DNA from: Mucilaginibacter sp.
GTDB lineage: Bacteria > Bacteroidota > Bacteroidia > Sphingobacteriales > Sphingobacteriaceae
DNA: 33,850 nucleotides
Assembly: GCA_028288285.1 (NCBI GenBank)
Contig: JAQBNZ010000091.1
Location: forward strand, 1-33,850
Direction of reading: 5' to 3'
Shown: one piece after another, positions 16,976 through 25,085 of the stretch
How positions within the stretch are numbered: the stretch's first letter is position 1
Layout of the letters: every line of letters begins with the position of its first letter
The notes under the pieces: model-generated
What the model was told of the DNA's origin: nothing
What the model saw: only the letters and a program-made list of their open reading frames with translations
Databases searched by the model: none
Program-made: the position numbers and the translations under genes

Positions 16976-17009
16976 TTAACATACTGTTAACATTATAGCT
17001 GAACCTTTG
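16976..17009 (+). promoter_or_regulatory. PHO-box-like TTAACA direct repeat and -7 box of the TonB receptor
   Basis: TTAACA at 16976-16981 and 16987-16992 are separated by 5 bases (11-base period). Nine bases later AACCTTTG (17002-17009) resembles the TAnnTTTG box, and the ATG at 17028 is 18 bases further on. The direct repeat takes the place where a -33 box would be, the layout of an activator-dependent promoter. TTAACA-N5-TTAACA is the known PhoP site in Bacillus; its meaning here is inferred. Confidence 0.45.
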
Positions 17010-17027
17010 TGGAGTTAAATAACCCAC

Positions 17028-20000
17028 ATGAAAAGATTTTACTTAATCCTTCTTATGCTGCTGTTAACAGTAGCCGTAAATGCACAAATAACAACCGCCG
17101 TAATTAACGGTAAGGTTGCAGACCAAAAGGGTGTTACAATGCCTGGAGTTACTGTAACTGTAGTTAATACCAGCACAGGTACACGTTATGGCTCGCAAAC
17201 TAATGCCGATGGTAGATATACTATACCGAACATTAACCCGGGCGGTCCTTACATTATAACCGCTTCATTTATTGGTTATAATAAGGACGAACGCAGCGAT
17301 ATTAATTTATCATTAGGCAGTGCTTCATTCAATTTTGTATTAACTGATGCAACTACTACCCTTAAAGAAGTAAGGGTTACCGCTACAGGCGGTGCCACAA
17401 AAAATGGAGCCAGCACACGTATCAGCCAAAGTCAGATACGTAATATGCCTTCTATTAACAGAAGTCTGCAGGATCTTACCCGCGCAACCCCACAAAGCAA
17501 TAACAATTCTTTTCAGGGTACTAACTACCGTTATAATAACGTAACGCTTGACGGTGCTATTAACAACGATGCTATTGGTTTTAGTCCTTCATTAGGTGGC
17601 CAGTCAAATGCATCAGGCCAGGTTGGCAGCAGTACACGTACCAGCCCGGTATCTTTAGATGCTATACAGGATATACAGGTGTTAGTAGCGCCCTATGATA
17701 TTAAAATAGGCAACGTATTGGGTGGTAGTATTAACGCTGTAACCCGCAGTGGTACAAATGAATTTACCGGATCAGTCTATGGGTATGGTCGTGGAGCTTT
17801 TTTGGTAGGACCAAATAATGCCAAACCTGCATCTGGTGGCGACGGTTCAAAATTACCTACCACATTCCATGATTATCAAACCGGCATCCGTTTAGGCTTT
17901 CCGCTGATTAAAAATAAATTATTTTTCTTTACAAACGAAGAAATTGCCCGCAGGCAAGACCCTGTTATAGCTGCTGCAGGTAGTGCAGGATCTGCAAGTA
18001 TTCTTACCCGCCAGGATGCTATAGATATCAGCAACAAATTTGCGAGCTTAGGCTTCAATGCCGGTACTTATGATAATACCTCTATCTACTCTCGAGCAAA
18101 TAAATATTTTAACCGTTTAGACTGGAACATCAATGATAAAAACCAGTTAACGCTTCGTAATAATACTATTTCCTCAACAGCTACCAATTTAGAGCGGGAT
18201 CAGCAAAACTTCCGTTTTGGTGGTGTTGATTATACTTCACACAATAACTCAAGCTCTACGGTTGCTGAATTAAAATCGAGATTTAATAACTCACTTAACA
18301 ACAGTTTGGTAATTGGTTACTCAAATGTACATGATTACCGCGACCCTAACTCTAACCCTGCTTTACCACAAATAGAGATAACTGGTCGCACTCCCGGTAC
18401 AACCATATTTGCAGGTACCGACCGCGAAGCTGCTATATTTGATATGCACCAGAAAACTACCGAGTTTACAGATAACCTTACTTTAACAAAAGGTAAGCAC
18501 ACCTTTACACTTGGTACACACAACGAGTTTTACAACATCACTTACAACTTTGTTAACGCCTGGAACGGTCGTGTTGCTTACAGCAGCGTAGCTAACTTTT
18601 TAGCTGACAATCCATCTCGTGTACGTGCTAATTATAATTATACTAATAACACCCGTGATTACATATTAGCAAATCCTTCTGCACAATTTAAAGTTGACTT
18701 GCTTAGCTTGTATGGGCAGGACGAGATACAGCTTACAGATAATTTTAAGTTGACAGCGGGTATTCGTTTTGATTATGCAGGCGTGCCTAACAAACAACCG
18801 CTAAGCACCAAAACAACAAATGCCCCGGTTGACCCTAACTACGGCACAACCTTTACTTATACCAAACCGGCTAACATCCAAAACAATTATTTAAATAACG
18901 TTGAAATTAACCCACGCGTATCATTTAACTATGACATTAATGGCGACCAAACCGCTGTATTACGTGGTGGTAGCGGTTTATTTACCGGCAGAGTTCCTTT
19001 TGCATGGTTTGGTTATGCGTTTTATAACAATGGTAATACTTATGGCGCTTATGATAACAAATCATCGTCAACACCATTTGTACCTGGCACTACACCAGTA
19101 CAGGCACCTGCTAACGGTGGATTAAATTTTGTAAACCAACAAGGCTTTAATACTGCTGCAACTGGTAAAACACAAGTAGATTTAATAGACAATAACTTTA
19201 AAATGCCGCAGGTATGGCGTACCAACCTGGCGTATGATTATACCACAGCTGATAAATGGAAATTTACGGTTGAAGGTATATACACCAAAGTTATCCACGA
19301 CCTTAAATTCCAGCAGGTTAATACAACAGACCAGGTAACTTATTACCCGTATGATACACAACAACAACAGCCAATTTTTGTAAACAAGGGTGTTAATCCA
19401 TCTTACACTAATGCTTACCTGTTATCAAATACCAATCAGGGTTACCGTTACAGCTTAACCGCGCAGATAGCTAAAAACTTTCCTTTTGGCCTAAACGCAT
19501 CGGTAGCTTATACTTACGGCCATTCAAAAGATATTACCAATGGTATACGTAACTCAATGGAATCTAACTGGCAATTAAACCAGGCGCTTAATCCTAACAA
19601 CGCGGGCTTAGCTAACTCAAACTTTGATATCCGCAACCGCATTGTATCAAATATTAACTACATGGTTAATTGGGATAAAGCCAAAAACCTTACAGCTAAC
19701 TTTACATTCTTCCTGAGCGCACAATCTGGTAATCCATTTACTTATGGGTTTTTACCAAACTCTATTGACGGCACAGGTCAGCAAGTTAGTTTAGCATATA
19801 TTCCTAAAGCTGGCGAAACAGCTAACTTCTTTAACGATATTGCTGGTGGTGCTACAGCAGTACAACAAGCTGCAGCGTTTGATAACTATATCAACGGTAA
19901 CAAATACTTAAATTCACGCCGTGGCAAGTTCACTGAGCGTAACGCGGCCTTCACCCCGTGGAATAATAACTTAGATTTCCGTTTTTCGCAGGACTTTAAA

Positions 20001-20276
20001 TTTGGCAACGGTAAACGCAAGCAAGTGATAACCTTCACTTATGATATTGTGAACTTAACCAACCTGTTAAACAAAAATTGGGGCCAGTATTACTTCTCTG
20101 CCAATACGTTTAACTCAACATCAAGCGTTGGCTTAACACCAAAAACAACTCCGGCTTTTGGTGCCGTAAGTACAACATATCCTAAGTATACATTCGCTGA
20201 CCCGGGTGTACCTTACTCTGTTGATTTATTTGCTTCACGCTGGCAAATGCAGTTTGGTTTACGTTACGCATTCTAA
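17028..20276 (+). CDS. Oar-like TonB-dependent receptor with carboxypeptidase-regulatory domain
   Basis: A 1082-residue outer-membrane protein. The signal peptide MKRFYLILLMLLLTVAVNAQ is followed by a carboxypeptidase-regulatory beta-sandwich (about 22-112: INGKVADQKGVTMPGVTVTV, NADGRYTIPNINPGGPYIIT). The plug domain (about 113-240) includes RISQSQIRNMPSINRSLQDL, NNVTLDGAINNDAIG and SLDAIQDIQVLVAPYDIKIG. The barrel (about 241-1082) ends in SRWQMQFGLRYAF with the terminal Phe usual for outer-membrane barrels. There is no SusC-type extension and no SusD gene follows, so it is not a polysaccharide-utilisation pair; the family (Oar/OmpA-like receptors) is often monocistronic. A strong terminator follows. 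The substrate is unknown; the promoter suggests phosphate control. Confidence 0.92.
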   Translation: MKRFYLILLMLLLTVAVNAQITTAVINGKVADQKGVTMPGVTVTVVNTSTGTRYGSQTNADGRYTIPNINPGGPYIITASFIGYNKDERSDINLSLGSASFNFVLTDATTTLKEVRVTATGGATKNGASTRISQSQIRNMPSINRSLQDLTRATPQSNNNSFQGTNYRYNNVTLDGAINNDAIGFSPSLGGQSNASGQVGSSTRTSPVSLDAIQDIQVLVAPYDIKIGNVLGGSINAVTRSGTNEFTGSVYGYGRGAFLVGPNNAKPASGGDGSKLPTTFHDYQTGIRLGFPLIKNKLFFFTNEEIARRQDPVIAAAGSAGSASILTRQDAIDISNKFASLGFNAGTYDNTSIYSRANKYFNRLDWNINDKNQLTLRNNTISSTATNLERDQQNFRFGGVDYTSHNNSSSTVAELKSRFNNSLNNSLVIGYSNVHDYRDPNSNPALPQIEITGRTPGTTIFAGTDREAAIFDMHQKTTEFTDNLTLTKGKHTFTLGTHNEFYNITYNFVNAWNGRVAYSSVANFLADNPSRVRANYNYTNNTRDYILANPSAQFKVDLLSLYGQDEIQLTDNFKLTAGIRFDYAGVPNKQPLSTKTTNAPVDPNYGTTFTYTKPANIQNNYLNNVEINPRVSFNYDINGDQTAVLRGGSGLFTGRVPFAWFGYAFYNNGNTYGAYDNKSSSTPFVPGTTPVQAPANGGLNFVNQQGFNTAATGKTQVDLIDNNFKMPQVWRTNLAYDYTTADKWKFTVEGIYTKVIHDLKFQQVNTTDQVTYYPYDTQQQQPIFVNKGVNPSYTNAYLLSNTNQGYRYSLTAQIAKNFPFGLNASVAYTYGHSKDITNGIRNSMESNWQLNQALNPNNAGLANSNFDIRNRIVSNINYMVNWDKAKNLTANFTFFLSAQSGNPFTYGFLPNSIDGTGQQVSLAYIPKAGETANFFNDIAGGATAVQQAAAFDNYINGNKYLNSRRGKFTERNAAFTPWNNNLDFRFSQDFKFGNGKRKQVITFTYDIVNLTNLLNKNWGQYYFSANTFNSTSSVGLTPKTTPAFGAVSTTYPKYTFADPGVPYSVDLFASRWQMQFGLRYAF

Positions 20277-20298
20277 ACAAAACAGCACTAATAAATAC

Positions 20299-20327
20299 AA
20301 CGCCTCCGAATTTCGGGGGCGTTTTTT
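20299..20327 (+). terminator. Rho-independent terminator of the TonB receptor gene
   Basis: AACGCCTCCG (20299-20308) pairs with CGGGGGCGTT (20314-20323) across a 5-base loop, with one T-G wobble, and runs into six Ts at 20322-20327. It ends 26 bases before the next start codon. Confidence 0.88.
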
Positions 20328-20353
20328 GTTTATATTGATTAATTTGCGCCATT

Positions 20354-21289
20354 ATGCAAACCGGCCGCTCATCCATTCTTTCCTCTCAACTTGTTAACTG
20401 GTTAATGTTTATCTCTATTTGCCTAATATGGGGCAGCTCATTTATTTTAATGAAACTTGGCTTGTATGACGATGCAAGGAAACCTTTACTTACCGCTTCG
20501 CAAGTGGCGGCTATCCGCATTATAACAGCCGGTGTTGTGCTTACGCCAGTATTGATAAGGCATAATAATAAAATACCTTTTAAACTTTCCGGGTGGATGA
20601 TATTTTCAGGTGTATTTGGCAGTTTTTTGCCTGCATTTTTATTCTGTATTGCCGAAACTAAAATAGACAGCGCATTGGCCGGTACACTTAATTCGCTCAC
20701 TCCCATATTCGCCATTATTTTTGGATTTATATTTTTTGGCAACAAAATACCATTGGGCCAAATAGCAGGCATTATCATCGGTTTTGGTGGGATAGTTTTG
20801 CTGTACCTTGTACAAAAGCATACCGGTTATGGTCAAATAAGCTACGCCGGATTGGTAATACTTGCCACAATGTTTTATGGCATTAACATAATTGCAGTAA
20901 GGCGATACCTTAATGGGGTGAGTCCGCTAATTATTACAGCCTTTTCTTTAATGTCGGTTAGTTTGCCATCATTGTATATTTTATGGCAAACTGGCTTTTT
21001 CAGTTTACCATTACATCAGCATGAGTATATAAAAGCATGTATTGCCGTATGTACTTTGGGTATATTAGGTACAGCCCTGGCATGGATGTTATTTTATACA
21101 CTGGTACAGCGCACCAGTGTGCTTTTTACTTCTACTTCAAGCTACGGCGTTCCTTTTGTTGCTTTTGGATGGGGATGGTTCTATGGCGAAACCATTACTA
21201 TGGCACAAATAGGCTGCCTTATAATCATCTTAGGTGGCGTATATCTTACAAGGATCGACTTTAACAAATTTAGAAAAACAGCTATCTAA
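20354..21289 (+). CDS. EamA family (DMT superfamily) transporter
   Basis: A 311-residue inner-membrane protein with about ten hydrophobic helices arranged as two EamA repeats. The first repeat opens with WLMFISICLIWGSSFILMKL and contains FCIAETKIDSALAGTLNSLT and PIFAIIFGFIFFGNKI, the conserved end of EamA repeat 1. The second starts near GLVILATMFYGINIIAVRRY and ends with FVAFGWGWFYGETITMAQIG and IILGGVYLTR. Such proteins export or import small metabolites, often amino acids; the substrate cannot be told. The gene follows the TonB terminator, so it probably has its own promoter. Confidence 0.9.
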   Translation: MQTGRSSILSSQLVNWLMFISICLIWGSSFILMKLGLYDDARKPLLTASQVAAIRIITAGVVLTPVLIRHNNKIPFKLSGWMIFSGVFGSFLPAFLFCIAETKIDSALAGTLNSLTPIFAIIFGFIFFGNKIPLGQIAGIIIGFGGIVLLYLVQKHTGYGQISYAGLVILATMFYGINIIAVRRYLNGVSPLIITAFSLMSVSLPSLYILWQTGFFSLPLHQHEYIKACIAVCTLGILGTALAWMLFYTLVQRTSVLFTSTSSYGVPFVAFGWGWFYGETITMAQIGCLIIILGGVYLTRIDFNKFRKTAI

Positions 21290-21413
21290 CTCAATATCCC
21301 TTCAAGATTGATAGATTAAAAGTATTTAAAGGCTTGCTTTGCAGTACATTACTGTCATAACTCTGAAACTATTTTTTTAGCCCATTGTTCTTTACTTTAG
21401 ATCAATATTATGT

Positions 21414-21758
21414 ATGACACCGATATTTTTTACTATAGGGAACAAAAAGCCAATTAAAATAATTCCTAATACACAAGCCCAGGTTAACGGACACCCTGTG
21501 CTAACCTATACTTATAATATTTATAGGAATGTCAATTTAGATAACAAGGCTACTTCAGACAGGCAGGAAAGCGAATTGCTCTTACAAGAAAAGCGCGATC
21601 CAAATTATCTTGGTTATATCACTTTTGAGGCCCCCGGCAAAGTATTCACTTATACCGCTGATGGCCATGACGGACTATCATCCGGTGAGATTGAAGAGAT
21701 CATAGAAAACATATCGCACTACCGTGATCACCCGGGTATGTGGCAATTGGAAAAGTAA
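21414..21758 (+). CDS. Conserved-looking hypothetical protein (114 aa)
   Basis: I do not recognise this protein. It is 114 residues, soluble, with no signal peptide or membrane segment, and alternates predicted beta strands (FFTIGNKKPIKIIPN, VLTYTYNIYRNVN, YLGYITFEAPGKVFTYTADG) with a C-terminal helix (SSGEIEEIIENISHYRD). The ending HPGMWQLEK and the balanced composition look like a real protein. ATG at 21414 is the first in-frame start; another ATG four bases earlier is in a different frame and stops after 15 codons. A repeat cluster follows directly. Confidence 0.6.
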   Translation: MTPIFFTIGNKKPIKIIPNTQAQVNGHPVLTYTYNIYRNVNLDNKATSDRQESELLLQEKRDPNYLGYITFEAPGKVFTYTADGHDGLSSGEIEEIIENISHYRDHPGMWQLEK

Positions 21759-21802
21759 ATATTAGAGAAATGGAGTTAAAACCAAAAGGCAACTCGGGTA
21801 CT

Positions 21803-21860
21803 GTTCCGTTCCGCTAAAAGCGGAACAAAGCGGAACACTACCGGAACAAAAGCGGAACGC
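21803..21860. repeat. Clustered GCGGAAC repeats with hairpin
   Basis: GTTCCGCT (21808-21815) and AGCGGAAC (21819-21826) form a perfect hairpin with a 3-base loop. AGCGGAAC then recurs in direct orientation (around 21829-21836 and 21851-21858), and a variant CCGGAAC lies between. This compact cluster separates the hypothetical gene from the esterase. A TATCTTTT box (21877-21884) lies downstream and may drive the esterase. Confidence 0.65.
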
Positions 21861-21932
21861 CCTTCAATCTTGCATCTATCTTTTCGTCTTTATCAAAACA
21901 AACATCCCCCTCTTCTGTCTGGTTTAATTACC

Positions 21933-22487
21933 ATGCAAAACATATTATTTTTTGGCGATAGTTTAACTGCAGGTTACGGGCTGGCCAGCGCGACTACAGA
22001 ATCATTCCCGGCGCTCATAGAAGAAAAGATCAGAGCCGAAAACCTACCATATCGGGTAATTAATGCTGGTATAAGCGGTGGTACCACTGCCGGCGGACTA
22101 ACCCGTTTAGATTACTGGCTAAACCAACCCATAGCTGTATTTGTACTCGAATTGGGCATAAATGACATCCTCCGGGGCGTACCACCCCATACAATCTCCC
22201 AAAACTTACAGGCTATAATCAATAAAGTAAAAGTGAAATACCCGCAGGTAAAGCTGGTACTACTGGGTATGGAGATCCCTGAGTTTTTAGGCGGTGTAAC
22301 AGCCATAGAGTTTAGCGCTATATACCATAAACTGGCAGAAGCTAACAAAATGGCCTTCGTTCCCTTTTTACTGCGAGGCGTTGCCGGGCGAAAGCATTTA
22401 AATCTGTGGGACAGGATACACCCATCTGCCGCAGGCTACAAAATTGTAGCTGAGCTGGTTTGGCCGGTAATAAGAAGGATACTATAA
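21933..22487 (+). CDS. SGNH/GDSL hydrolase, TesA-like arylesterase
   Basis: A 184-residue protein from the ATG at 21933, starting MQNILFFGDSLTAGYGLA. The SGNH blocks are all present: GDSLTAG with nucleophile Ser10, INAGISGGTT (block II Gly), LGINDILRG with Asn77 and Asp78 (block III), and DRIHPSAAGY with catalytic Asp160 and His163 (block V). The family (TesA, lysophospholipase L1, arylesterase) hydrolyses aryl esters, acyl thioesters or lysophospholipids. An in-frame TTG at 21870 would add 21 residues that do not look like a signal peptide, so I used the ATG; the protein as called is cytosolic, whereas many TesA proteins are exported. It ends 5 bases from the convergent YjbR gene. Confidence 0.9.
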   Translation: MQNILFFGDSLTAGYGLASATTESFPALIEEKIRAENLPYRVINAGISGGTTAGGLTRLDYWLNQPIAVFVLELGINDILRGVPPHTISQNLQAIINKVKVKYPQVKLVLLGMEIPEFLGGVTAIEFSAIYHKLAEANKMAFVPFLLRGVAGRKHLNLWDRIHPSAAGYKIVAELVWPVIRRIL

Positions 22488-22492
22488 GCAGT

Positions 22493-22840
22493 TTATAAGC
22501 CTAACTCCTTTTTAATTTTACCCGATAGTTTGGCTGCAATAAGCCGGTGCGACTGTTCAATATATGTTATCCACTCCTGCTCTGTAAGACTACTAATATT
22601 GCGGGCTAGCACCCATTTGTAACGGGCAATGTAAGGCTGTGACTCCAGTCCTTCTTTTGAAATAATCTCCTCAAACTCTTCGGCAGGCACCTTAAATGAT
22701 GCCGATGGCGGCACACCATCCGGGTAAGTGAATAAAAATGTTTTACCACCCACATTAAAGCATAAATGCTCGCCCAGTTTTATGTCTTCGGTAACGCCCG
22801 GTAAGCGGTGGCAAATAGTTTGGATGGTTTCAATGGTCAT
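22493..22840 (-). CDS. MmcQ/YjbR family DNA-binding-like protein
   Basis: A 115-residue single-domain protein. TIQTICHRLPGVTEDIKLGE, then LCFNVGGKTFLFTYPDG and a C-terminal YKWVLARNISSLTEQEWITY (YxWV..) and ESQPYIARY are the family-typical features. The fold resembles CyaY, and the family is annotated as DNA-binding (MmcQ/YjbR); the biological role is not settled. The gene is convergent with the esterase and lies next to the repeat-rich island, but nothing in it suggests a link to the island. Confidence 0.85.
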   Translation of the reverse strand: MTIETIQTICHRLPGVTEDIKLGEHLCFNVGGKTFLFTYPDGVPPSASFKVPAEEFEEIISKEGLESQPYIARYKWVLARNISSLTEQEWITYIEQSHRLIAAKLSGKIKKELGL

Positions 22841-22878
22841 GAGTGGTGAAATTGTAAGCTAAGATAGTCCTTATGATA

Positions 22879-23050
22879 ATTATAATGTGTTGTTGATATT
22901 GTCTTTTGCTACCGCAAACGTCCCGCTTATGGGTTTAGAAACCGTAACAAATATTTAACAAAGCGAAATACTTACTATAATAGCACAAGCGCTTACTTAG
23001 CATGGGCCACAAAGCGGGACGCTTACGGTAGCGGGTGATTATAATGTGTT
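22879..23050. repeat. Inverted REP-like pair bounded by 13-base direct repeats
   Basis: GCTACCGCAAACGTCCCGCTT (22908-22928, 21 bases, given in part) faces an inverted copy at 23012-23032 with two differences, enclosing 83 bases. Outside these arms ATTATAATGTGTT occurs as an exact 13-base direct repeat at 22879-22891 and 23038-23050. The layout of inverted termini within direct repeats is that of a small inserted element with target duplication, although the gap of 16 bases on the left is larger than the 5 bases on the right. The gap 22841-23151 holds no gene. Confidence 0.65.
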
Positions 23051-23052
23051 AA

Positions 23053-23080
23053 TTGTTGGTGACAACATCAACAACGGCGA
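23053..23080 (-). repeat. Isolated copy of the RAYT-associated palindrome (minus orientation)
   Basis: TTGTTGGTG (23053-23061), ACAA, CATCAACAA (23066-23074) then CGGCGA. This is the same unit, in reverse orientation and with one stem mismatch, as the palindromes at 24057-24080, 24137-24160 and 24281-24304. It stands 72 bases upstream of the GIY-YIG gene. Confidence 0.75.
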
Positions 23081-23151
23081 AGGGAGGTTTGGAAACCCGA
23101 ACCTATTCTACTACTTTAGACGACTAAGAAAAAAGTATTAATACACAATTA

Positions 23152-24045
23152 ATGAAATTTGGTAAAACAATTAAAATTTTCCTAATAGATGGTGATCCCA
23201 ATGGAAGAATGTCATGCGAGTTGTCTAATTGGACTGGAAAAGCATACAAGATTCCCAGAATTAAAATTAAAGACTGTATTGATAGGCCTGATCTCTCAAA
23301 TACGGGAGTTTATCTATTACTTGGAAGAGATGAATATGGAATTGAACAAGCCTATGTAGGAGAAGCCGAAAATACGTTAAAACGATTAAATCAACATTTA
23401 ACACAAAAAGATTTTTGGAATGAAGCGATAGTTTTTATTAGTAAAGATGAAAACTTAAATAAAGCACACATAAAATACCTGGAAAACAGACTTTACGATA
23501 TAGCAAAAATCACTAATCGATATCAAATTGAAAATAGTATAGTCCCAACTCAATCCTCCATATCAGAATCTGATAAAGCTGAAATGGAAGAATTCTTGGA
23601 CAATATTAAATTATTAGTAAATGCTTTAGGGCACAAAATCTTTGAAGAAAAAAGAGAATTAAAAGCTAAAATCAAACAACAAGATGTTTTTATTATAGTA
23701 GCGCCCCGTGGAGCAAATGCACAGGGGGAGCCAACGTCAGAAGGTTTTGTTGTTTTCAAAGGTTCAAAATTAGCGACATCTACGGTGCCATCATTTCCAG
23801 TTTTAATGGCCAAACTTAGACAGAAAATGATTGATACAGGTGTTATCATTCAAAATGAATCCGGTTTAGAATTAGCAGATGATTACATATTTGGTAGTCC
23901 ATCAACTGCTGCTGCGATTGTTATGGGAAGAAGTGCAAATGGTTTGATCGAATGGAAACTTTCAAATGGACAAACCCTTAAAGGCTATGAAAATATTGAG
24001 GAGAATAATAATACTTTATTGTTACCCGCCACATTTCAGATATAG
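23152..24045 (+). CDS. GIY-YIG nuclease family protein with DUF4357 domain
   Basis: A 297-residue protein. The GIY-YIG core is at about residues 50-120: GVYLLLGRD (the GIY-like strand), YVGEAENTLKRLNQH (the YIG-like strand, with conserved Arg) and, further on, LENRLYDIA, which supplies the catalytic Glu. The C-terminal ~60 residues (SPSTAAAIVMGRSANGLIEWK) match DUF4357, a small domain often attached to GIY-YIG or methyltransferase proteins. A middle segment (about 140-230) is charged and helical, then beta-rich. The gene is visibly AT-rich (19 of 60 bases are G or C at 23461-23520) against its neighbours, which points to acquisition. It lies between an inverted palindrome copy upstream (23053) and the array starting 8 bases after its stop. 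The function is probably DNA cleavage, with the target unknown. Confidence 0.85.
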   Translation: MKFGKTIKIFLIDGDPNGRMSCELSNWTGKAYKIPRIKIKDCIDRPDLSNTGVYLLLGRDEYGIEQAYVGEAENTLKRLNQHLTQKDFWNEAIVFISKDENLNKAHIKYLENRLYDIAKITNRYQIENSIVPTQSSISESDKAEMEEFLDNIKLLVNALGHKIFEEKRELKAKIKQQDVFIIVAPRGANAQGEPTSEGFVVFKGSKLATSTVPSFPVLMAKLRQKMIDTGVIIQNESGLELADDYIFGSPSTAAAIVMGRSANGLIEWKLSNGQTLKGYENIEENNNTLLLPATFQI

Positions 24046-24052
24046 ACTTTTC

Positions 24053-24383
24053 TGCCTTTGTTGGTGTTGTCACCAACAAACCGCCATGCTTGTAATGAAC
24101 CTCTTTCTATTACTGCGCCTTGTTAATATTTGCGCCTTTGTTGGTGTTGTCACCAACAAACCGCCATGCTTGTAATGAACCTCTTCCTATTACTGCGCCT
24201 TGTTAATATTGTCACCAACAAACCGCCATGCTTGTAATGAACCTTACCTTATTAGTTTGCGCCTTAGGTAGTGTTGCGCCTTTGTTGGTGTTGTCACCAA
24301 CAAACCGCCATGCTTGTAATGAACCTTTTTTTATTACTGCGCCTTGTTAATATTGTCACCAACAAACTACATTACTTCTAACC
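24053..24383 (+). repeat. Tandem array of RAYT-associated palindromic units, ~80-bp period
   Basis: Units: A 24053-24130 (78 bp), B 24131-24210 (80 bp), C truncated 24211-24274, D 24275-24354 (80 bp), E remnant 24355-24383. Full units start with GCC-TTTGTTGGTG-TTGT-CACCAACAAA, a 10-bp stem with 4-base loop (A 24057-24080, B 24137-24160, D 24281-24304). A conserved tail follows, CCGCCATGCTTGTAATGAACC, then a variable pyrimidine stretch and TATTACTGCGCCTTGTTAATATT (both given in shortened form where relevant). C and E lack the left arm and begin at GTCACCAACAAA. The array abuts the 3' end of the transposase remnant. Confidence 0.85.
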
Positions 24384-24903
24384 ATTATGGTGACTAACTA
24401 TTCCAAACTCATCAACACCAGTGGCATAGAATTGTGCAGACGAATACTTGTAGTCTTCCGGAAATTCGGATAATCGCCATTTGTGCTGAAGCGGGTTATT
24501 ATGAATATAATCCAATTTTTGCATAAAAACATCCGGGTTCCACAAATCAATAGCTAATGAATTTCTTTCCCAAAACTGATATTGCCGGTCTTTTGCATTT
24601 ACAGTGAATGAAGATAACTTGTCATCTTTTGTGTCTATTAGTTTAAATTTCATCTGTTGTCCGGTAAACTTTAAAAACCGCATTTGAATTACTTCTTGCT
24701 TATAACCATCCTGTATTTGCCATATTAAATGAATATGATTTGGTAATTACAAAGCCATAAACAACTATGCTTTTCTCGTTTGTTAAAAATTGCAGACTTT
24801 TTATAATGATGTCTTTATAAGCATCTTCTTTTAAAAGCGGCTTCCATTCTAATATAGTTGCAGTGAAAAATTGAGGATGATAGTCAAAGTTAATTTCAGC
24901 CAT
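24378..24903 (-). pseudogene. REP-associated tyrosine transposase (RAYT, Y1_Tnp), frameshifted
   Basis: Two adjacent frames together make one RAYT/TnpA-REP-like protein of ~175 residues. The 5' part (from ATG 24903) reads MAEINFDYHPQFFTATILEW and IIIKSLQFLTNEKSIVVYGF. The 3' part contains PNHIHLIWQIQDGYKQEVIQ, FWERNSLAIDLW, LDYIHNNPLQHKW (catalytic Tyr in YIHNNP) and YKYSSAQFYATG. The join is at about 24743/24744: GTAATTA is followed directly by CCAAATCAT, so two bases of the Met codon in the expected VIMPNHIHL are missing. The lost bases lie immediately before the HUH (HIH) metal motif. RAYTs are single-strand HUH nucleases that act on REP palindromes; the array and inverted copies around it fit that. 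The remainder is intact, so inactivation looks recent; a sequencing error remains possible. Confidence 0.85.
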
Positions 24904-25085
24904 GTTTAGCTAATATCGTGCTTGTTTAGCACATTTCAAACGCGTATTAGTTGTTGGTGACAACACCAACAACGGCGAAAAATTGAGGATGATAGTCAAA
25001 GTTAATTAGCCATGTTAGCTAATATCGTGCTTGTTTAGCATATTTCAAACGCGTATTAGTTGTTGGTGACAACACCAACAACGGC
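24865..25085. repeat. 112/109-bp tandem duplication with inverted palindromes at each end
   Basis: Copy 1 (24865-24976) and copy 2 (24977-25085) both run from GAAAAATTGAGGATGATAGT to the palindrome and AACGGC. Copy 2 lacks three bases in two places and has one C-to-T change. Copy 1 includes the first 13 or so codons of the transposase gene and its upstream region; copy 2 has the same start region but stops after MAN. Each copy ends in GTTGTTGGTG-ACAA-CACCAACAAC (24950-24973 and 25059-25082), the palindrome in the orientation opposite to the array. The stretch 24904-25196 holds no gene besides these repeats and a promoter box. Confidence 0.85.

Noticed and set aside
24053..24383. The tandem repeat array as a CRISPR
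   Set aside because: The period is ~80 bp, units are nearly identical along their whole length with no unique spacers, the palindrome is followed by a conserved tail, and no cas gene is present. A RAYT-linked array explains it.
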